Origin: Amycolatopsis thermoflava N1165
GTDB taxonomy: Bacteria > Actinomycetota > Actinomycetes > Mycobacteriales > Pseudonocardiaceae
Assembly (NCBI RefSeq): GCF_000473265.1
Contig: NZ_KI421511.1
Coordinates: 2,951,560 to 3,015,559 of the forward strand
DNA: 64,000 nucleotides
Direction: 5' to 3'
Positions 46,162 to 55,307 of the stretch are shown here, one piece after another. How positions within the stretch are numbered: the first letter of the stretch is position 1; every line of letters begins with the position of its first letter. The notes under the pieces are model-generated. The model did no database searches. It saw nothing but the letters and a program-made list of their open reading frames with translations, and was not told the origin of the DNA. The position numbers were made by a program, and so were the translations under genes.

Positions 46162-46824
46162 GTGGACATACCGTCCGGTGTCGTGGATGTGATCCTGCCC
46201 TGTCTCGACGAGTCCGGTTCCCTGCCCGGCGTGCTGTCGGCGCTGCCGCCCGGCTGCCGGGCGATCGTGGTCGACAACGGCTCGACCGACGGTTCGGCCG
46301 AGGTCGCCGCCGCCGCGGGCGCCAAGGTGGTCAGCGAACCGCGCCGCGGCTATGGCGCGGCCGTGCACACCGGCCTGGAGCACGCGACCAGCGACCTCGT
46401 CGCCGTCCTGGACGCCGACGGCTCGCTCGACCCCGCCGCGCTGACCGCGCTCGCCGGGGTGGTGGAGCGTGGCGAGGCGGACCTGGCGGCCGGACGGCGG
46501 CGGCCGGTTCCCGGCGCGTGGCCCTGGCACGCCCGCGCGGCCAACGCCGTGTTGTCGGCGCTGCTGCGGCTGCAGGGCGTGCCGGTGCACGACATCGCGC
46601 CGGTCCGCGTGGCCCGCCGGGAAGCGCTCCTCGGGCTCGGCGTGACCGACCGCGCGTCCGGCTACCCGCTGGAACTGCTGATCCGGGCGGGCCGCGCCGG
46701 GTGGGTGGTGCGCGAGTGCGACGTGGTCTACCGGCCCCGGTCCGCGGGCCGGTCGAAGGTGTCGGGTTCGGTGCGCGGGACCGTGGGCGCGGTCCGCGAC
46801 ATGGCGCGGGTGCTGCTCGGATGA
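46162..46824 (+). CDS. Glycosyltransferase family 2
   Basis: This 220-residue GT-A fold enzyme has an N-terminal VILPCLDE, VVDNGSTDGS near 35-44, RGYGAAVHTGL near 62 and the DxD-like VLDADGS near 82. It is short, with no membrane tail, and resembles dolichyl-phosphate-mannose-synthase-like catalytic domains that use nucleotide sugars. The GTG start is chosen because it directly precedes the fold. Its stop overlaps the next gene (ATGA). Confidence 0.87.
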   Translation: MDIPSGVVDVILPCLDESGSLPGVLSALPPGCRAIVVDNGSTDGSAEVAAAAGAKVVSEPRRGYGAAVHTGLEHATSDLVAVLDADGSLDPAALTALAGVVERGEADLAAGRRRPVPGAWPWHARAANAVLSALLRLQGVPVHDIAPVRVARREALLGLGVTDRASGYPLELLIRAGRAGWVVRECDVVYRPRSAGRSKVSGSVRGTVGAVRDMARVLLG

Positions 46825-47483
46825 CCGCCCGGTTCTGCCTGCTGGTGGTCGCCAAGGCGCCGGTGCCCGGGTTCGCGAAGACCCGGCTGTGCCCGCCCGC
46901 GTCGCCGGACCAGGCCGCCGAGATCGCCGCCGCCGCGTTGCTGGACACGCTCGATGCGGTCGCCGCGACCCCAGGGGCGGTGCCCGTCGTCGCCGTGACC
47001 GGGGATTTCGCCGCCGCCGCGCGGTCGGCGGAGATCCGGCGGGCACTGACGCGGACGACAGTCCTGGATCAGCGCGGCGGGCCCTTCGGGGAGCGGCTGG
47101 CGAACGCGCACGCCGACACCGCCGCCCGGCACCCCGGCCTGCCCGTGCTGCAGATCGGCATGGACACCCCGCAGGTCCGTCCGGAGCTGCTCGCGGCGGC
47201 GGCCGCGGCCCTCGCCGCGCACCAGGCGGTGCTGGGCCGCGCGCCCGACGGCGGCTGGTGGGCCCTGGGTCTGCGGGACCCGGCGGCCGCCCGCGTGCTG
47301 GCAGACGTGCCCATGTCGCGATCGGACACCGGCGACCGCACACACGCGGCCCTGTCCCGGCGTGGCGCGGTGCCGCGCGAACTCGGCGAGTTGTCCGATG
47401 TGGACACGATGGCGGACGCGCGCGCGGTGGCTTCGGTGTGCCGCGGCCGGTTTCCGGCCGCGGTGGCGGCGGTGACGCGGTGA
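46821..47483 (+). CDS. DUF2064 / TIGR04282-type glycosyltransferase
   Basis: This 220-residue protein has VVAKAPVPGFAKTRL at 9-23, QIGMDTPQV near 112 and GRAPDGGWWALGLR near 138. It belongs to the nucleotidyl/glycosyltransferase-like family annotated in arsenosugar-type clusters and commonly paired with a GT2 and a methyltransferase. Exact reaction unknown. The ATG overlaps the GT2 stop, and the downstream methyltransferase starts within its stop (GTGA). Confidence 0.85.
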   Translation: MTARFCLLVVAKAPVPGFAKTRLCPPASPDQAAEIAAAALLDTLDAVAATPGAVPVVAVTGDFAAAARSAEIRRALTRTTVLDQRGGPFGERLANAHADTAARHPGLPVLQIGMDTPQVRPELLAAAAAALAAHQAVLGRAPDGGWWALGLRDPAAARVLADVPMSRSDTGDRTHAALSRRGAVPRELGELSDVDTMADARAVASVCRGRFPAAVAAVTR

Positions 47484-48088
47484 GCGGGCATTTCGACAGC
47501 GCTCTCCTGGGCGGGCACTGCCGTCTGGAACTCGCCGACGGCAGCCGGATCGAGCTGCCCGCCCAGCGCTGGGTGCGCGATCCCGGCACCGCCGACGAGC
47601 TGCTGCTCGGCCGCTGCTGGGGTCCGACCCTGGACATCGGGTGCGGTCCCGGTCGTCTGACGGCGGCGCTCGCGCGGCGGGGTGTCCCGTCGCTGGGCAT
47701 CGACGTGTCCGGCACCGCGGTTCGCCTGACCCGCCGCCGGGGCGGGGTGGCGTTGCGGCGGGACGTGTTCGACCGCGTGCCCGGGGCCGGCCGGTGGCGG
47801 CACGCTCTGCTGGCGGACGGCAACATCGGCATCGGCGGCGACCCGGTCGCGTTGCTGCGGCGCGTGTTCGAGCTGCTCGGGCCCGGCGGCCGGGCGCTCG
47901 TCGAACTGGACCCGCCCGGCGCGGCCGTCCGGCGGGAACGGGTGCGGGTCGACGGCAGCCCGTGGTTCCCGTGGGCCTGGCTGGGCGCCGACGCGCTGGC
48001 CGGCGTCGCCGCGGCCGCCGCACTGGCGGTGTCCTGGACGGCGGCGCACGGCGGGCGGCACTTCGCCGAGCTCAGGCGCGGCGGCTGA
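47480..48088 (+). CDS. Class I SAM-dependent methyltransferase
   Basis: This 202-residue protein has the SAM motif LDIGCGPGRL near 51-60, GIDVSGTA near 74 and LLADGNIGIGG as the post-II region. It is compact, ends in a hydrophobic helix and is tightly coupled to the DUF2064 gene. It converges with the small membrane protein, the two overlapping by 17 bp at their 3' ends. Substrate unknown, perhaps a glycan or lipid intermediate. Confidence 0.82.
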   Translation: MSGHFDSALLGGHCRLELADGSRIELPAQRWVRDPGTADELLLGRCWGPTLDIGCGPGRLTAALARRGVPSLGIDVSGTAVRLTRRRGGVALRRDVFDRVPGAGRWRHALLADGNIGIGGDPVALLRRVFELLGPGGRALVELDPPGAAVRRERVRVDGSPWFPWAWLGADALAGVAAAAALAVSWTAAHGGRHFAELRRGG

Positions 48089-48473
48089 GGATCAGGCGCA
48101 CCCCGTAGAGGAGTCCGGAGACCGCGAACATCGCCAGGACCAGCCACAGCCAGCGGCCGAGGTAGGGCTGCTGGTCCAGTCCGGTGGCGGCGAGGTGGGT
48201 GGCCTGGCCCTGGCGGATGATGCCGGGCAGGAACAGCAGGAAGGTCAGCCCGGCGCCGAGCAGGGGCAGGCGGACGTGGTTGACGATCCGGACGGGCAGC
48301 CGCGCCAGTGCCCGATCGACCAGGGCACAGAGCGGGAACAGGACGAGGTCGTGCACGACGGCGGCGCCGGCGAACCAGGCCAGCATCGTCGGCAGATCCG
48401 GCTCGCCCAGCAGGAAGGATCCGGCGTAGGCCGCGAGCGCGAGGCCCGCGAGCAGGGCGATGAGCCGTTTCAC
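48072..48473 (-). CDS. Small polytopic membrane protein
   Basis: This 133-residue protein has four predicted membrane segments (VKRLIALLAGLALAAYAGS, then TMLAWFAGAAVVHDLVLFP, a third around LLGAGLTFLLFLPGII, and LWLVLAMFAVSGLLYGV). The GTG start overlaps the stop of the molybdo-oxidoreductase gene (GTGA), so they are co-translated and it may be a membrane partner. No catalytic motif seen. Confidence 0.72.
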   Translation of the reverse strand: MKRLIALLAGLALAAYAGSFLLGEPDLPTMLAWFAGAAVVHDLVLFPLCALVDRALARLPVRIVNHVRLPLLGAGLTFLLFLPGIIRQGQATHLAATGLDQQPYLGRWLWLVLAMFAVSGLLYGVRLILSRRA

Positions 48474-49714
48474 CGGGCGCTCCGGAAGGCGATCGAGCGC
48501 ACCCATTTCGTGCAGTGCACGCCGGGCAGGGCGGGGACGATGACGCGGGCGGGGAAGCCGTGGTCGGGGTTGAGGTCCTCGCCGTTGACCCGCAGCGCGA
48601 GCAGCGAGTCGGGATCGGTGGCCTGGCCGGAGTCGAGGGTCGCCTGGGCGAACGGTCCCCGTTCGAGCGAGGTCACCGACGCCGAGGCGGGGTCTGGGAT
48701 CCCGGCGAGCGTGGCCAGGTCGCGCAGCCGCACCCCGGTCCAGGTCTGCACGGTCGACCACCCCTCGACGCAGGCGATGGGCAGCCGCGCGGTGTGCTGG
48801 GGCAGGGCGAGCAGGTCGTCGCGGGTGAGGACGAGCTCGTGCCCGCCGGTGACGGTGAGCCGCCAGCTCGCGCCGGTGCTCTCGGCGGTGATCCCGGCCG
48901 CGGCGGCGGTCCGGTTGACCGGGAAACCCTCCCCCGGTTGCCTGCCGCGTGGCAGGAGCAGTGCCAGGTCCCGCAACGGGCCTCCGGTGGACTGTCCCGC
49001 GGTGAGGAGGCCGACGAGCAGGGCTCCGCCGCCGACTGTGCCGAGCAGCCCGCGCCGGCTCAGGGTCGGGGGCGCGGGGTCGGTGGCGACGAGCCCGGTG
49101 TCGTCGGGCGGCTCGGGCACGGTGTCCTCACGGGAGGTGGCGAGTTCGCGGCGCAGGGAGCGGGACCGCAGCGCGCGCACCGTGGTGGGGAGTTTGAGCG
49201 CGACGTGCGTGACGAACGAGGCGAGGAAGACCCACGCGCCGATGTAGTGCCCGGTGTAGAAGCTGAACCCGAAGACGTAGTCGTACTGGATGTTGAGGAT
49301 CCCGGTGGCGAACTCGAACAGGGTGCTGCCGACCAGGAACAGCAGCGAGATCCGTTCCAGCGCGTGGGTGAGCGAGCGGACCGGTGGCCAGGCAAAAAGC
49401 TTCGGGATGACCGACCACAGCTTGGCCAGCACGACCGGCGCGAGCACCAGCCCCAGGCCGACGTGCAGGCCCTGCGTCAGCTGGAACAACCACGCCGGGC
49501 GCGTCGGCCAGTCGAACGCAGGCAGGCGCAGCCACCCGACGTCCGCGGGAATTCCCTGTCCCGGCCCGTAGGCGGCGTAGTCCAGCAGGCCGGTGACGAT
49601 CACGAGCGGCAGGCAGGCCAGCAGCACCACGCCGAGGACGGAGGTGAGCCAGGGGCCGCGCAGCGGACTGCGGAACCGGATGCGCCGCAACACGCGCGGC
49701 GGTGGCGTTGTCAC
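48470..49714 (-). CDS. Molybdopterin oxidoreductase fused to cytochrome b561-like membrane domain
   Basis: The 414-residue product has an N-terminal four- to five-helix membrane domain (about 25-175) with candidate heme histidines His84, His156 and His170. It then has a twin-Arg-like SRRGLLG with a hydrophobic segment (about 219-240), and a C-terminal sulfite-oxidase-type Mo-cofactor domain with Cys315 in PIACVEGW and GVHCTKW. The fusion would pass electrons between an extracytoplasmic Mo centre and a membrane heme. The GTG at 49714 begins a natural N-terminus; longer frames are possible. Confidence 0.82.
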   Translation of the reverse strand: MTTPPPRVLRRIRFRSPLRGPWLTSVLGVVLLACLPLVIVTGLLDYAAYGPGQGIPADVGWLRLPAFDWPTRPAWLFQLTQGLHVGLGLVLAPVVLAKLWSVIPKLFAWPPVRSLTHALERISLLFLVGSTLFEFATGILNIQYDYVFGFSFYTGHYIGAWVFLASFVTHVALKLPTTVRALRSRSLRRELATSREDTVPEPPDDTGLVATDPAPPTLSRRGLLGTVGGGALLVGLLTAGQSTGGPLRDLALLLPRGRQPGEGFPVNRTAAAAGITAESTGASWRLTVTGGHELVLTRDDLLALPQHTARLPIACVEGWSTVQTWTGVRLRDLATLAGIPDPASASVTSLERGPFAQATLDSGQATDPDSLLALRVNGEDLNPDHGFPARVIVPALPGVHCTKWVRSIAFRSAR

Positions 49715-49959
49715 GCAGGCGATGCTAGGTCCGTGCCCGCGCCGTCCGGCCGTTCCCAGTTGTCCGTTGAGACTCTCGTAAGATCCGCGGCCGCCCGTAC
49801 CGGACCCGCACCGGAACCGCACACCGCGGGCTGCCGGACGGGGAAGCGGCGCGGTCCGTGTCAGCGGAACGTCGTCGCCACGCACGCGACGAATGCGAAG
49901 ATCCTTCCGATTCAGGCCGCCTCAGGGTGGCCGCTGCTGCCAGCGAATACGAAGGTGCG

Positions 49960-50352
49960 ATGAAACACTCACGCAAACTCGCCGGGCTCGCCACCGCAGG
50001 CGCCCTCGCCGTGTCCACGCTGCTGTTCGCCCCCGAAGCCGCCGCCATCGACCACGAGGTCTGGACCGCCGACGGCGACCCGGGCGGCGTCGCCTGGTTC
50101 ACCGAGCACGGTGACTACGTCTACGCCTGCGACATGGAGGCGGACGGCTGGGCCGTGGGCCTCGACGTGTACTGGAACGGCGGCTCCTACACGCTCAGCG
50201 CGGGCGGCAGCGGCAACTGCGACCTCGCGGACGCCAGCGAGGCCGGGCACAACCTGCCGGAGAACGCCTACATCAACTTCCGCGTCTACCTGCACAAGGA
50301 CGGCACGCCCTACGCCTACCAGCGCACCGCGCAGTGGTACAACGACAACTGA
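49960..50352 (+). CDS. Small secreted protein of unknown function
   Basis: A 130-residue precursor with a Sec signal peptide (KHSRKLAGLATAGALAVSTL, cleavage likely after the APEAAA region near 29). The mature part is acidic and aromatic-rich (AWFTEHGDYVYACDMEADGW) with one Cys pair (CDME and NCDL) that could form a disulfide. GAAGGTG precedes the ATG. A strong terminator follows. No family recognised. Confidence 0.75.
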   Translation: MKHSRKLAGLATAGALAVSTLLFAPEAAAIDHEVWTADGDPGGVAWFTEHGDYVYACDMEADGWAVGLDVYWNGGSYTLSAGGSGNCDLADASEAGHNLPENAYINFRVYLHKDGTPYAYQRTAQWYNDN

Positions 50353-50371
50353 CGCACTCGCCGGATCTCCG

Positions 50372-50402
50372 GGGCCGCGAGCGGTAGCGCCGCTCGCGGC
50401 CC
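50372..50402. terminator. Strong hairpin after secreted-protein gene
   Basis: A perfect 13-bp GC-rich stem (GGGCCGCGAGCGG and complement) with a 5-base loop lies 20 bp after the stop codon. It lacks a T-run, as is common in actinobacteria. Confidence 0.75.
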
Positions 50403-50473
50403 ACCCCGTCACTCCTCGTGTCCGCTGTGCCGCCGGTCGTTCGGTGGGACAATGTCGGGATCCGGAGGGGCGC

Positions 50474-51949
50474 ATGGGCGAGGAAGTCGGGCAGCACACC
50501 TTCACGAGGGCCGACCGCACGAGGTACCGGGCGCGGTTGCGGCGGTGCCTGGAGGCGTTCGCGCGCATGCTGCGGGAGTCGCACTTCGAGTTCGAGCGGC
50601 CGATGACAGGGCTGGAGATCGAGCTCAACCTGGTCGACGAGCGCGGCGAGCCGACGATGTGCAACGCCAGGACGCTGGAGGCCATCGCCGACCCGGACTT
50701 CCAGACCGAGCTGGGCCAGTGGAACCTCGAGATCAACGTCTCGCCCCGCCGGCTCAACGGCGACGGCGCGAAGACGTTCGAGGACGACGTGCGCGCCAGC
50801 CTGAACGCTGCGGAGGCGAACGCCAACCGCATCGGCGCGCACCTGATCATGGTCGGCATCCTGCCCACCCTGCGCCAGGACCACCTGACCGGCGCGTCGC
50901 TGTCGCTGAACCCGCGGTACGAGCTGCTCAACGACCAGATCCTGGCCGAACGGGGCGAGGACCTGCACATCGCCATCGACGGCGTCGAACGCCTGCGGGC
51001 CACGTGCGACACGATCGTGCCCGAGGCGGCGTGCACGAGCACCCAGTTCCACCTGCAGGTGAGTCCCGCGCAGTTCCCCGCCTACTGGAACGCCGCGCAG
51101 GCGATCGCCGGGGTGCAGGTCGCGGTCGGTGCGAACTCGCCGTTCCTGCTCGGCAAGCACCTGTGGGCCGAGACGCGCATCGCGCTGTTCGAGCAGGCCA
51201 CCGACACCCGCCGCGAGGAGCTGAAGGCGCAGGGCGTGCGGCCGCGGGTGTGGTTCGGCGAGCGGTGGATCACCTCGATCTTCGACCTGTTCGAGGAGAA
51301 CGCGCGGTACTTCTCCGCGTTGCTGCCGATCTGCTCCGAGGAGGACCCGTTCGAGGTGCTCGACCGGGGCGACACGCCGTCGCTGCAGGAGCTGCGGCTG
51401 CACAACGGCACGATCTACCGCTGGAACCGGCCGATCTACGCGGTCACCCGCGACCGCGCTCATCTCCGGGTGGAGAACCGGGTCCTGCCCGCCGGTCCGA
51501 CGGTCATCGACACCATGGCCAACGGCGCGTTCTACTTCGGACTCGTCCGCACCCTGGCCGAGGACGAGCGTCCGATTTGGACCCGGATGTCGTTCAGCGC
51601 GGCGGAGGAGAACTTCCACACCTGCGCGCGCAACGGCATCGACGCCTCGATCTACTGGCCGGGGCTGGGCACGGTCCCGGTGGCGGAACTGGTGCTGCGG
51701 CGGCTGCTGCCGATGGCCGACGAGGGGCTGCGGAAGTGGGACGTCGACGCCGGTGAACGCGACCGGCTGCTGGGCGTGATCGAGCAGCGGTGCCTGACCG
51801 GCACCACCGGCGCGAGCTGGCAGCAACGACGGTTCCGCAGCCTGTTCGACACGACGGGCCTGGACAGGTTCGACACGCTGCGCACCCTGGTCGGCGAGTA
51901 CCGGGAGCACATGCACACGAACGAGCCGGTGCACAGCTGGCCGGATTAA
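50474..51949 (+). CDS. Glutamate-cysteine ligase family protein
   Basis: This 491-residue enzyme of the carboxylate-amine/GCS2-like fold has GLEIELNLVDERG near 46, SPRRLNGDG near 89, TSTQFHLQVSP near 189 and RVENRVLPAGPT near 337. Such enzymes join glutamate to an amine or cysteine with ATP. No mycothiol or ergothioneine neighbour is present, so the acceptor is uncertain. GGAGGGG lies before the ATG. It is monocistronic between a terminator and a convergent gene. Confidence 0.83.
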   Translation: MGEEVGQHTFTRADRTRYRARLRRCLEAFARMLRESHFEFERPMTGLEIELNLVDERGEPTMCNARTLEAIADPDFQTELGQWNLEINVSPRRLNGDGAKTFEDDVRASLNAAEANANRIGAHLIMVGILPTLRQDHLTGASLSLNPRYELLNDQILAERGEDLHIAIDGVERLRATCDTIVPEAACTSTQFHLQVSPAQFPAYWNAAQAIAGVQVAVGANSPFLLGKHLWAETRIALFEQATDTRREELKAQGVRPRVWFGERWITSIFDLFEENARYFSALLPICSEEDPFEVLDRGDTPSLQELRLHNGTIYRWNRPIYAVTRDRAHLRVENRVLPAGPTVIDTMANGAFYFGLVRTLAEDERPIWTRMSFSAAEENFHTCARNGIDASIYWPGLGTVPVAELVLRRLLPMADEGLRKWDVDAGERDRLLGVIEQRCLTGTTGASWQQRRFRSLFDTTGLDRFDTLRTLVGEYREHMHTNEPVHSWPD

Positions 51950-51968
51950 GGGTCCTGGCGGCTTCGAG

Positions 51969-52748
51969 CTAGCCGCGACGAGGTTCCTCCAACAGCCGGA
52001 GCCGTTGCACAACGGCTTGTACTCCGTGGCGGAGGCCTTCGTCCGTCAGGTCGCCCGGGTCGCGCAGCCCGGGATCGATCACGTAGTCCTCGAGCAGGAA
52101 GAACACGTCCGCGAGCAGGCGTTCGAACGGCTCGTCGAGCAGCTCCTCCGGGTGCGGTCTCCGACGGCGCGCGGCCGGCCAGGCTCGCGCGAAGTCGGGC
52201 GCCGCGATCGAGCCTTCCGCGAACGATTCCATGAGCCGCACTTGCTCGGCGAGCGCGGAGCCAGGTTCCACGTCGCGCGGCGAGGCCAGCACCGGCCGGG
52301 CGGGCGGCAATCGCGCTGCCACTTCGAGGAGCTCCGGATATACCTCCGCCAGCCGCCGGGCGTCTCGACCGAAACGCGCACGCGACCGGTCGACGCCCCA
52401 CGGCACGGCGGCGGCGAGGAACTCCGCGGTACCCGCCAGGAGGGAGTACCGCGCGTCCGTGATCAGCACGGCCCCGTCCCAGTTGGGCACAGCGAGCAGG
52501 ACCTCACCACGCACACCGAGAGGGTCTTCGTCGATACCGACCACCCACGGGCGCTCATCACCGAGGGGAAGGACGAACACCGACGCCGCACCGACGGCAC
52601 GCGCGCCGTCCCGGAATCTCTCCAGAACCTGGTCATCAGCGCCGAACGGAGTCGCGAAGGGCACGATCGCCGTGGAGTGGAGCCAAGCCGCGCTGAACCA
52701 GCGGCCGTCGGCGGTGAGCAGCCGGCCGGCCTCCGGCGATTGGGCCAC
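51969..52748 (-). CDS. Hypothetical protein with C-terminal colicin-immunity-like region
   Basis: This 259-residue protein has an N-terminal half (about 1-135) that is unrecognised, with VLPLGDERPWVVGIDEDP. The C-terminal half (about 165-250), with FAEGSIAAPDFARAW and ADVFFLLEDYVIDPGLRD, resembles the all-helical bacterial self-protective colicin-like immunity domain. No toxin gene is next to it. A GTG start lies 3 bp after the EI stop, so it is probably co-transcribed with ptsI. The family assignment is by eye and moderate. Confidence 0.6.
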   Translation of the reverse strand: MAQSPEAGRLLTADGRWFSAAWLHSTAIVPFATPFGADDQVLERFRDGARAVGAASVFVLPLGDERPWVVGIDEDPLGVRGEVLLAVPNWDGAVLITDARYSLLAGTAEFLAAAVPWGVDRSRARFGRDARRLAEVYPELLEVAARLPPARPVLASPRDVEPGSALAEQVRLMESFAEGSIAAPDFARAWPAARRRRPHPEELLDEPFERLLADVFFLLEDYVIDPGLRDPGDLTDEGLRHGVQAVVQRLRLLEEPRRG

Positions 52749-52751
52749 GGC

Positions 52752-54353
52752 TCAGGCACCAGACCCCACCGCGCGGCGGGCCTCCGCCTCGCAGTCGGTG
52801 AACGTCGCCGTTGCCAGGGTGGCTCCGACCGGGCGGATGGCGGCCGCAGTCATCGACAGGCTCGTCATCCCGAGGCCGGTCAGCACGCGGGCCAGGCGCG
52901 GGTCCGCCGCCGCCTCCCCGCACACGCCCGCCGGCTTGCCGGCATCCCGCGCCGCTTCGCCGATCAGGGCTATCAACCGGAGCAGCGCCGGCTGCCACGG
53001 GTCGTTCAACGCGGCCACCGCGCCGAGCTGACGGTCCGCGGCGAACGTGTACTGCGCGAGGTCGTTGGTGCCCACGGACACGAAATCCACCACCTCCAGG
53101 ATCTCGCGCGCGGCCAGCGCCGCCGCGGGCACCTCGATCATCACCCCGGCCCGGGCGATCCCGGCGGCCCGCGCCCGCTCCGCGAACCACGCCGCCTCCG
53201 CGGCGGTCGCCACCATCGGCGCCATCACCGACACCTCCGCATCCGACTCGGCGGCCGCGGCGGCGATCGCTTCGAGCTGGCGGTCCAGCACCTCCGGACG
53301 GGCGAACGCGACCCGCACGCCCCGCACCCCCAGCGCGGGGTTCGGCTCCGGCTCCGGAGCCAGGAACGCCAGCGGCTTGTCCGCCCCCGCGTCCAGTGTC
53401 CGCACCACCACCGGCTTCCCGGCGAACGGTGCGAGCACGGCCGCATACGCCGCACGCTGCTCGGACACGGACGGCTCGGACGGCGCGTCCAGGTAGCAGA
53501 ACTCCGTGCGGAACAACCCGATCCCCTCGGCGCCGGCGTCGGCGGCCGCCCGCGCGTCCGCCACCGAACCGACGTTGCCGAGGATCCGGACCCGGCGCCC
53601 GTCCGCCGTCGCGCCCACGCCGTTCCACTCCGCCGCCGCCCGCCGGTCCGCGGCCACCACCGGTCCGCGCGGGTCGGCCGGCTCGACCACGCCGGTGTCG
53701 CCGTCCACGACGAGCGCCTCGGCACCGGAGGCCAGCAACCCCCGCACCGCGACGACGGCGGGGATTCCCAGCGCCCGCGCCAGGATCGCGGTGTGGCTGG
53801 TCGGCCCGCCCTGCTCGGTCACCAGCGCCAGCACCTTCGCCGGATCGAGCCCCGCGGTGTCGGCGGGCGCGAGATCGCGGGCGACCAGCACGCTCGGCGA
53901 CGCCAGTTCCGGCACCCCGGGCGGCTCGACGCCGAGCAGTTCGGCGACGATGCGGTCCCGCACGTCCTGGATGTCCCGCACGCGCTCGGCGAGGTACCCG
54001 CCCGCGGCGGCCAGCGAGCGGGCGAACCCGTCCGCGGCCTCGTGCACCGCGCGCGGCGCGGGCACGCCTTCGACCGTGACCAGCCGCTCGGCCTCGGCGA
54101 CCAGCCCGGGGTCGTTCGCCATCGCCGCGGTGGTGAACAGGATGTCCGCCGCCTCGCCCGCCGCGGTGGCGGCGAGGTCCTCCAGCCGCCGGGCGACGGC
54201 CGCCGCGGCCGGCGCGATCCGCGCCGCGTCGGCGGCCGGGTCGGCGGGCGCCGGGGTGTGCGGGGGTTCGCCCAGCGGCTCGGCGACCCGCACCACGGGA
54301 CCACTCGCGCGTCCCGGGCTCACCGCGACCCCGGACAACCTCGTTCCCAGCAT
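52752..54353 (-). CDS. ptsI: PTS enzyme I (phosphoenolpyruvate-protein phosphotransferase)
   Basis: The 533-residue product has the phospho-histidine His187 in GGPTSHTAI, the PEP-binding GIGLFRTEF, RTLDAGADK and SVGTNDLAQY, and an active-site Cys in PAGVCGEAA. It phosphorylates HPr from PEP in the cytoplasm. It is slightly shorter than E. coli EI (575). The ATG at 54353 has AAAGGTG upstream; a GTG 9 bp earlier is possible. It is transcribed with the SorC regulator and HPr. Confidence 0.94.
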   Translation of the reverse strand: MLGTRLSGVAVSPGRASGPVVRVAEPLGEPPHTPAPADPAADAARIAPAAAAVARRLEDLAATAAGEAADILFTTAAMANDPGLVAEAERLVTVEGVPAPRAVHEAADGFARSLAAAGGYLAERVRDIQDVRDRIVAELLGVEPPGVPELASPSVLVARDLAPADTAGLDPAKVLALVTEQGGPTSHTAILARALGIPAVVAVRGLLASGAEALVVDGDTGVVEPADPRGPVVAADRRAAAEWNGVGATADGRRVRILGNVGSVADARAAADAGAEGIGLFRTEFCYLDAPSEPSVSEQRAAYAAVLAPFAGKPVVVRTLDAGADKPLAFLAPEPEPNPALGVRGVRVAFARPEVLDRQLEAIAAAAAESDAEVSVMAPMVATAAEAAWFAERARAAGIARAGVMIEVPAAALAAREILEVVDFVSVGTNDLAQYTFAADRQLGAVAALNDPWQPALLRLIALIGEAARDAGKPAGVCGEAAADPRLARVLTGLGMTSLSMTAAAIRPVGATLATATFTDCEAEARRAVGSGA

Positions 54354-54365
54354 GCGCAACACCTT

Positions 54366-55307
54366 TCAGTCGAGCAGGGCGCCGGCCAGCGACTGGTCGC
54401 AGATCAGGACGTCGAGGACACCGGTGCGCAGCGCGCCCAGCGTGCCGCGCGCCTTCTCCGCCCCGGCCGCGACACCCGCCACCGTGGGGATGCCGGCCAG
54501 GTCGGCGAACGTCGTGCTGATCACCCGGTCGTCGACCGGCCCCGGCACCGGACGCCCGTCGGCGTCGAAGAACCGCGCGCAGAAGTCACCCACCGGGTGG
54601 TGGCCCTCGAACTCCGCGCGCTCCTCCGGCGTCAGCTCCATGGCCGTGAGCAGGGCCGCCGAGGACCCGACCCCGACGCTGCCGATGCCGACGACCGCGA
54701 CGTGCACCTTGCGCGCCCGGTCCAGAGCGTCCCGGATGGACGGTTCGGCGAGCAGGATGTCCCGTCCCGCCCGGGAAGTCAACAACGCGGGTGCGTGCAG
54801 CAGCTGGAACCGGCCGCCGAGTCGCGCGGCCAGGTCGCGGACCAGCTCCTCGCCGCTGATCGCCGATTCCACCGACGACAGGCCGCCGACGAGCGGCAGC
54901 ACCTCGACGTCGAGCGCGCTTTCCTCGGGCACGTGCTGCACGACCGCCTGCAGGCTGCGCCCCCACGACACCCCGACCCGCTGTCCGGAGTGGACGTTCT
55001 CCAGCAGCCACCGGGCGCCGAGCTCACCGACGCGCGGCAACGGGCGCTCCCCCGCGGCGTTCTCCGCGACCCGGCAGTCGCGCAACCCGAACCGCGCCGC
55101 GAGCTCGCCTTCGAGGTCCAGGTCCCGCCCGGCCGGGTCGTTGATGCGGATCTGCACGATGCCGCGTTCCCGCGCCGCGGTCAGCATCCGGGAGACGCTG
55201 GAGCGGCTCACGCCCAGCGTCTCCGCGATCTGGTGCTGGGACCGGCCTTCCTCGTAGTACAGGCGCGCCGCCTTGACGAGCAGCTGCTGTTCGCGGGGCG
55301 GTGGCAT
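54366..55307 (-). CDS. SorC/DeoR-type sugar-binding transcriptional regulator
   Basis: This 313-residue protein has an N-terminal HTH (SQHQIAETLGVSRSSVSRML, about 23-42) and a sugar-phosphate-binding domain (VGVSWGRSL, EVLPLVGGL, VGIGSVG, DVLICDQSLA) of the SorC/CggR type. Such regulators bind phosphorylated sugars and sense the PTS product. Its likely operator is TGCAC-N4-GTGCA, found three times around this locus. The start overlaps the HPr stop by 1 bp (TGATG). Confidence 0.92.
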   Translation of the reverse strand: MPPPREQQLLVKAARLYYEEGRSQHQIAETLGVSRSSVSRMLTAARERGIVQIRINDPAGRDLDLEGELAARFGLRDCRVAENAAGERPLPRVGELGARWLLENVHSGQRVGVSWGRSLQAVVQHVPEESALDVEVLPLVGGLSSVESAISGEELVRDLAARLGGRFQLLHAPALLTSRAGRDILLAEPSIRDALDRARKVHVAVVGIGSVGVGSSAALLTAMELTPEERAEFEGHHPVGDFCARFFDADGRPVPGPVDDRVISTTFADLAGIPTVAGVAAGAEKARGTLGALRTGVLDVLICDQSLAGALLD

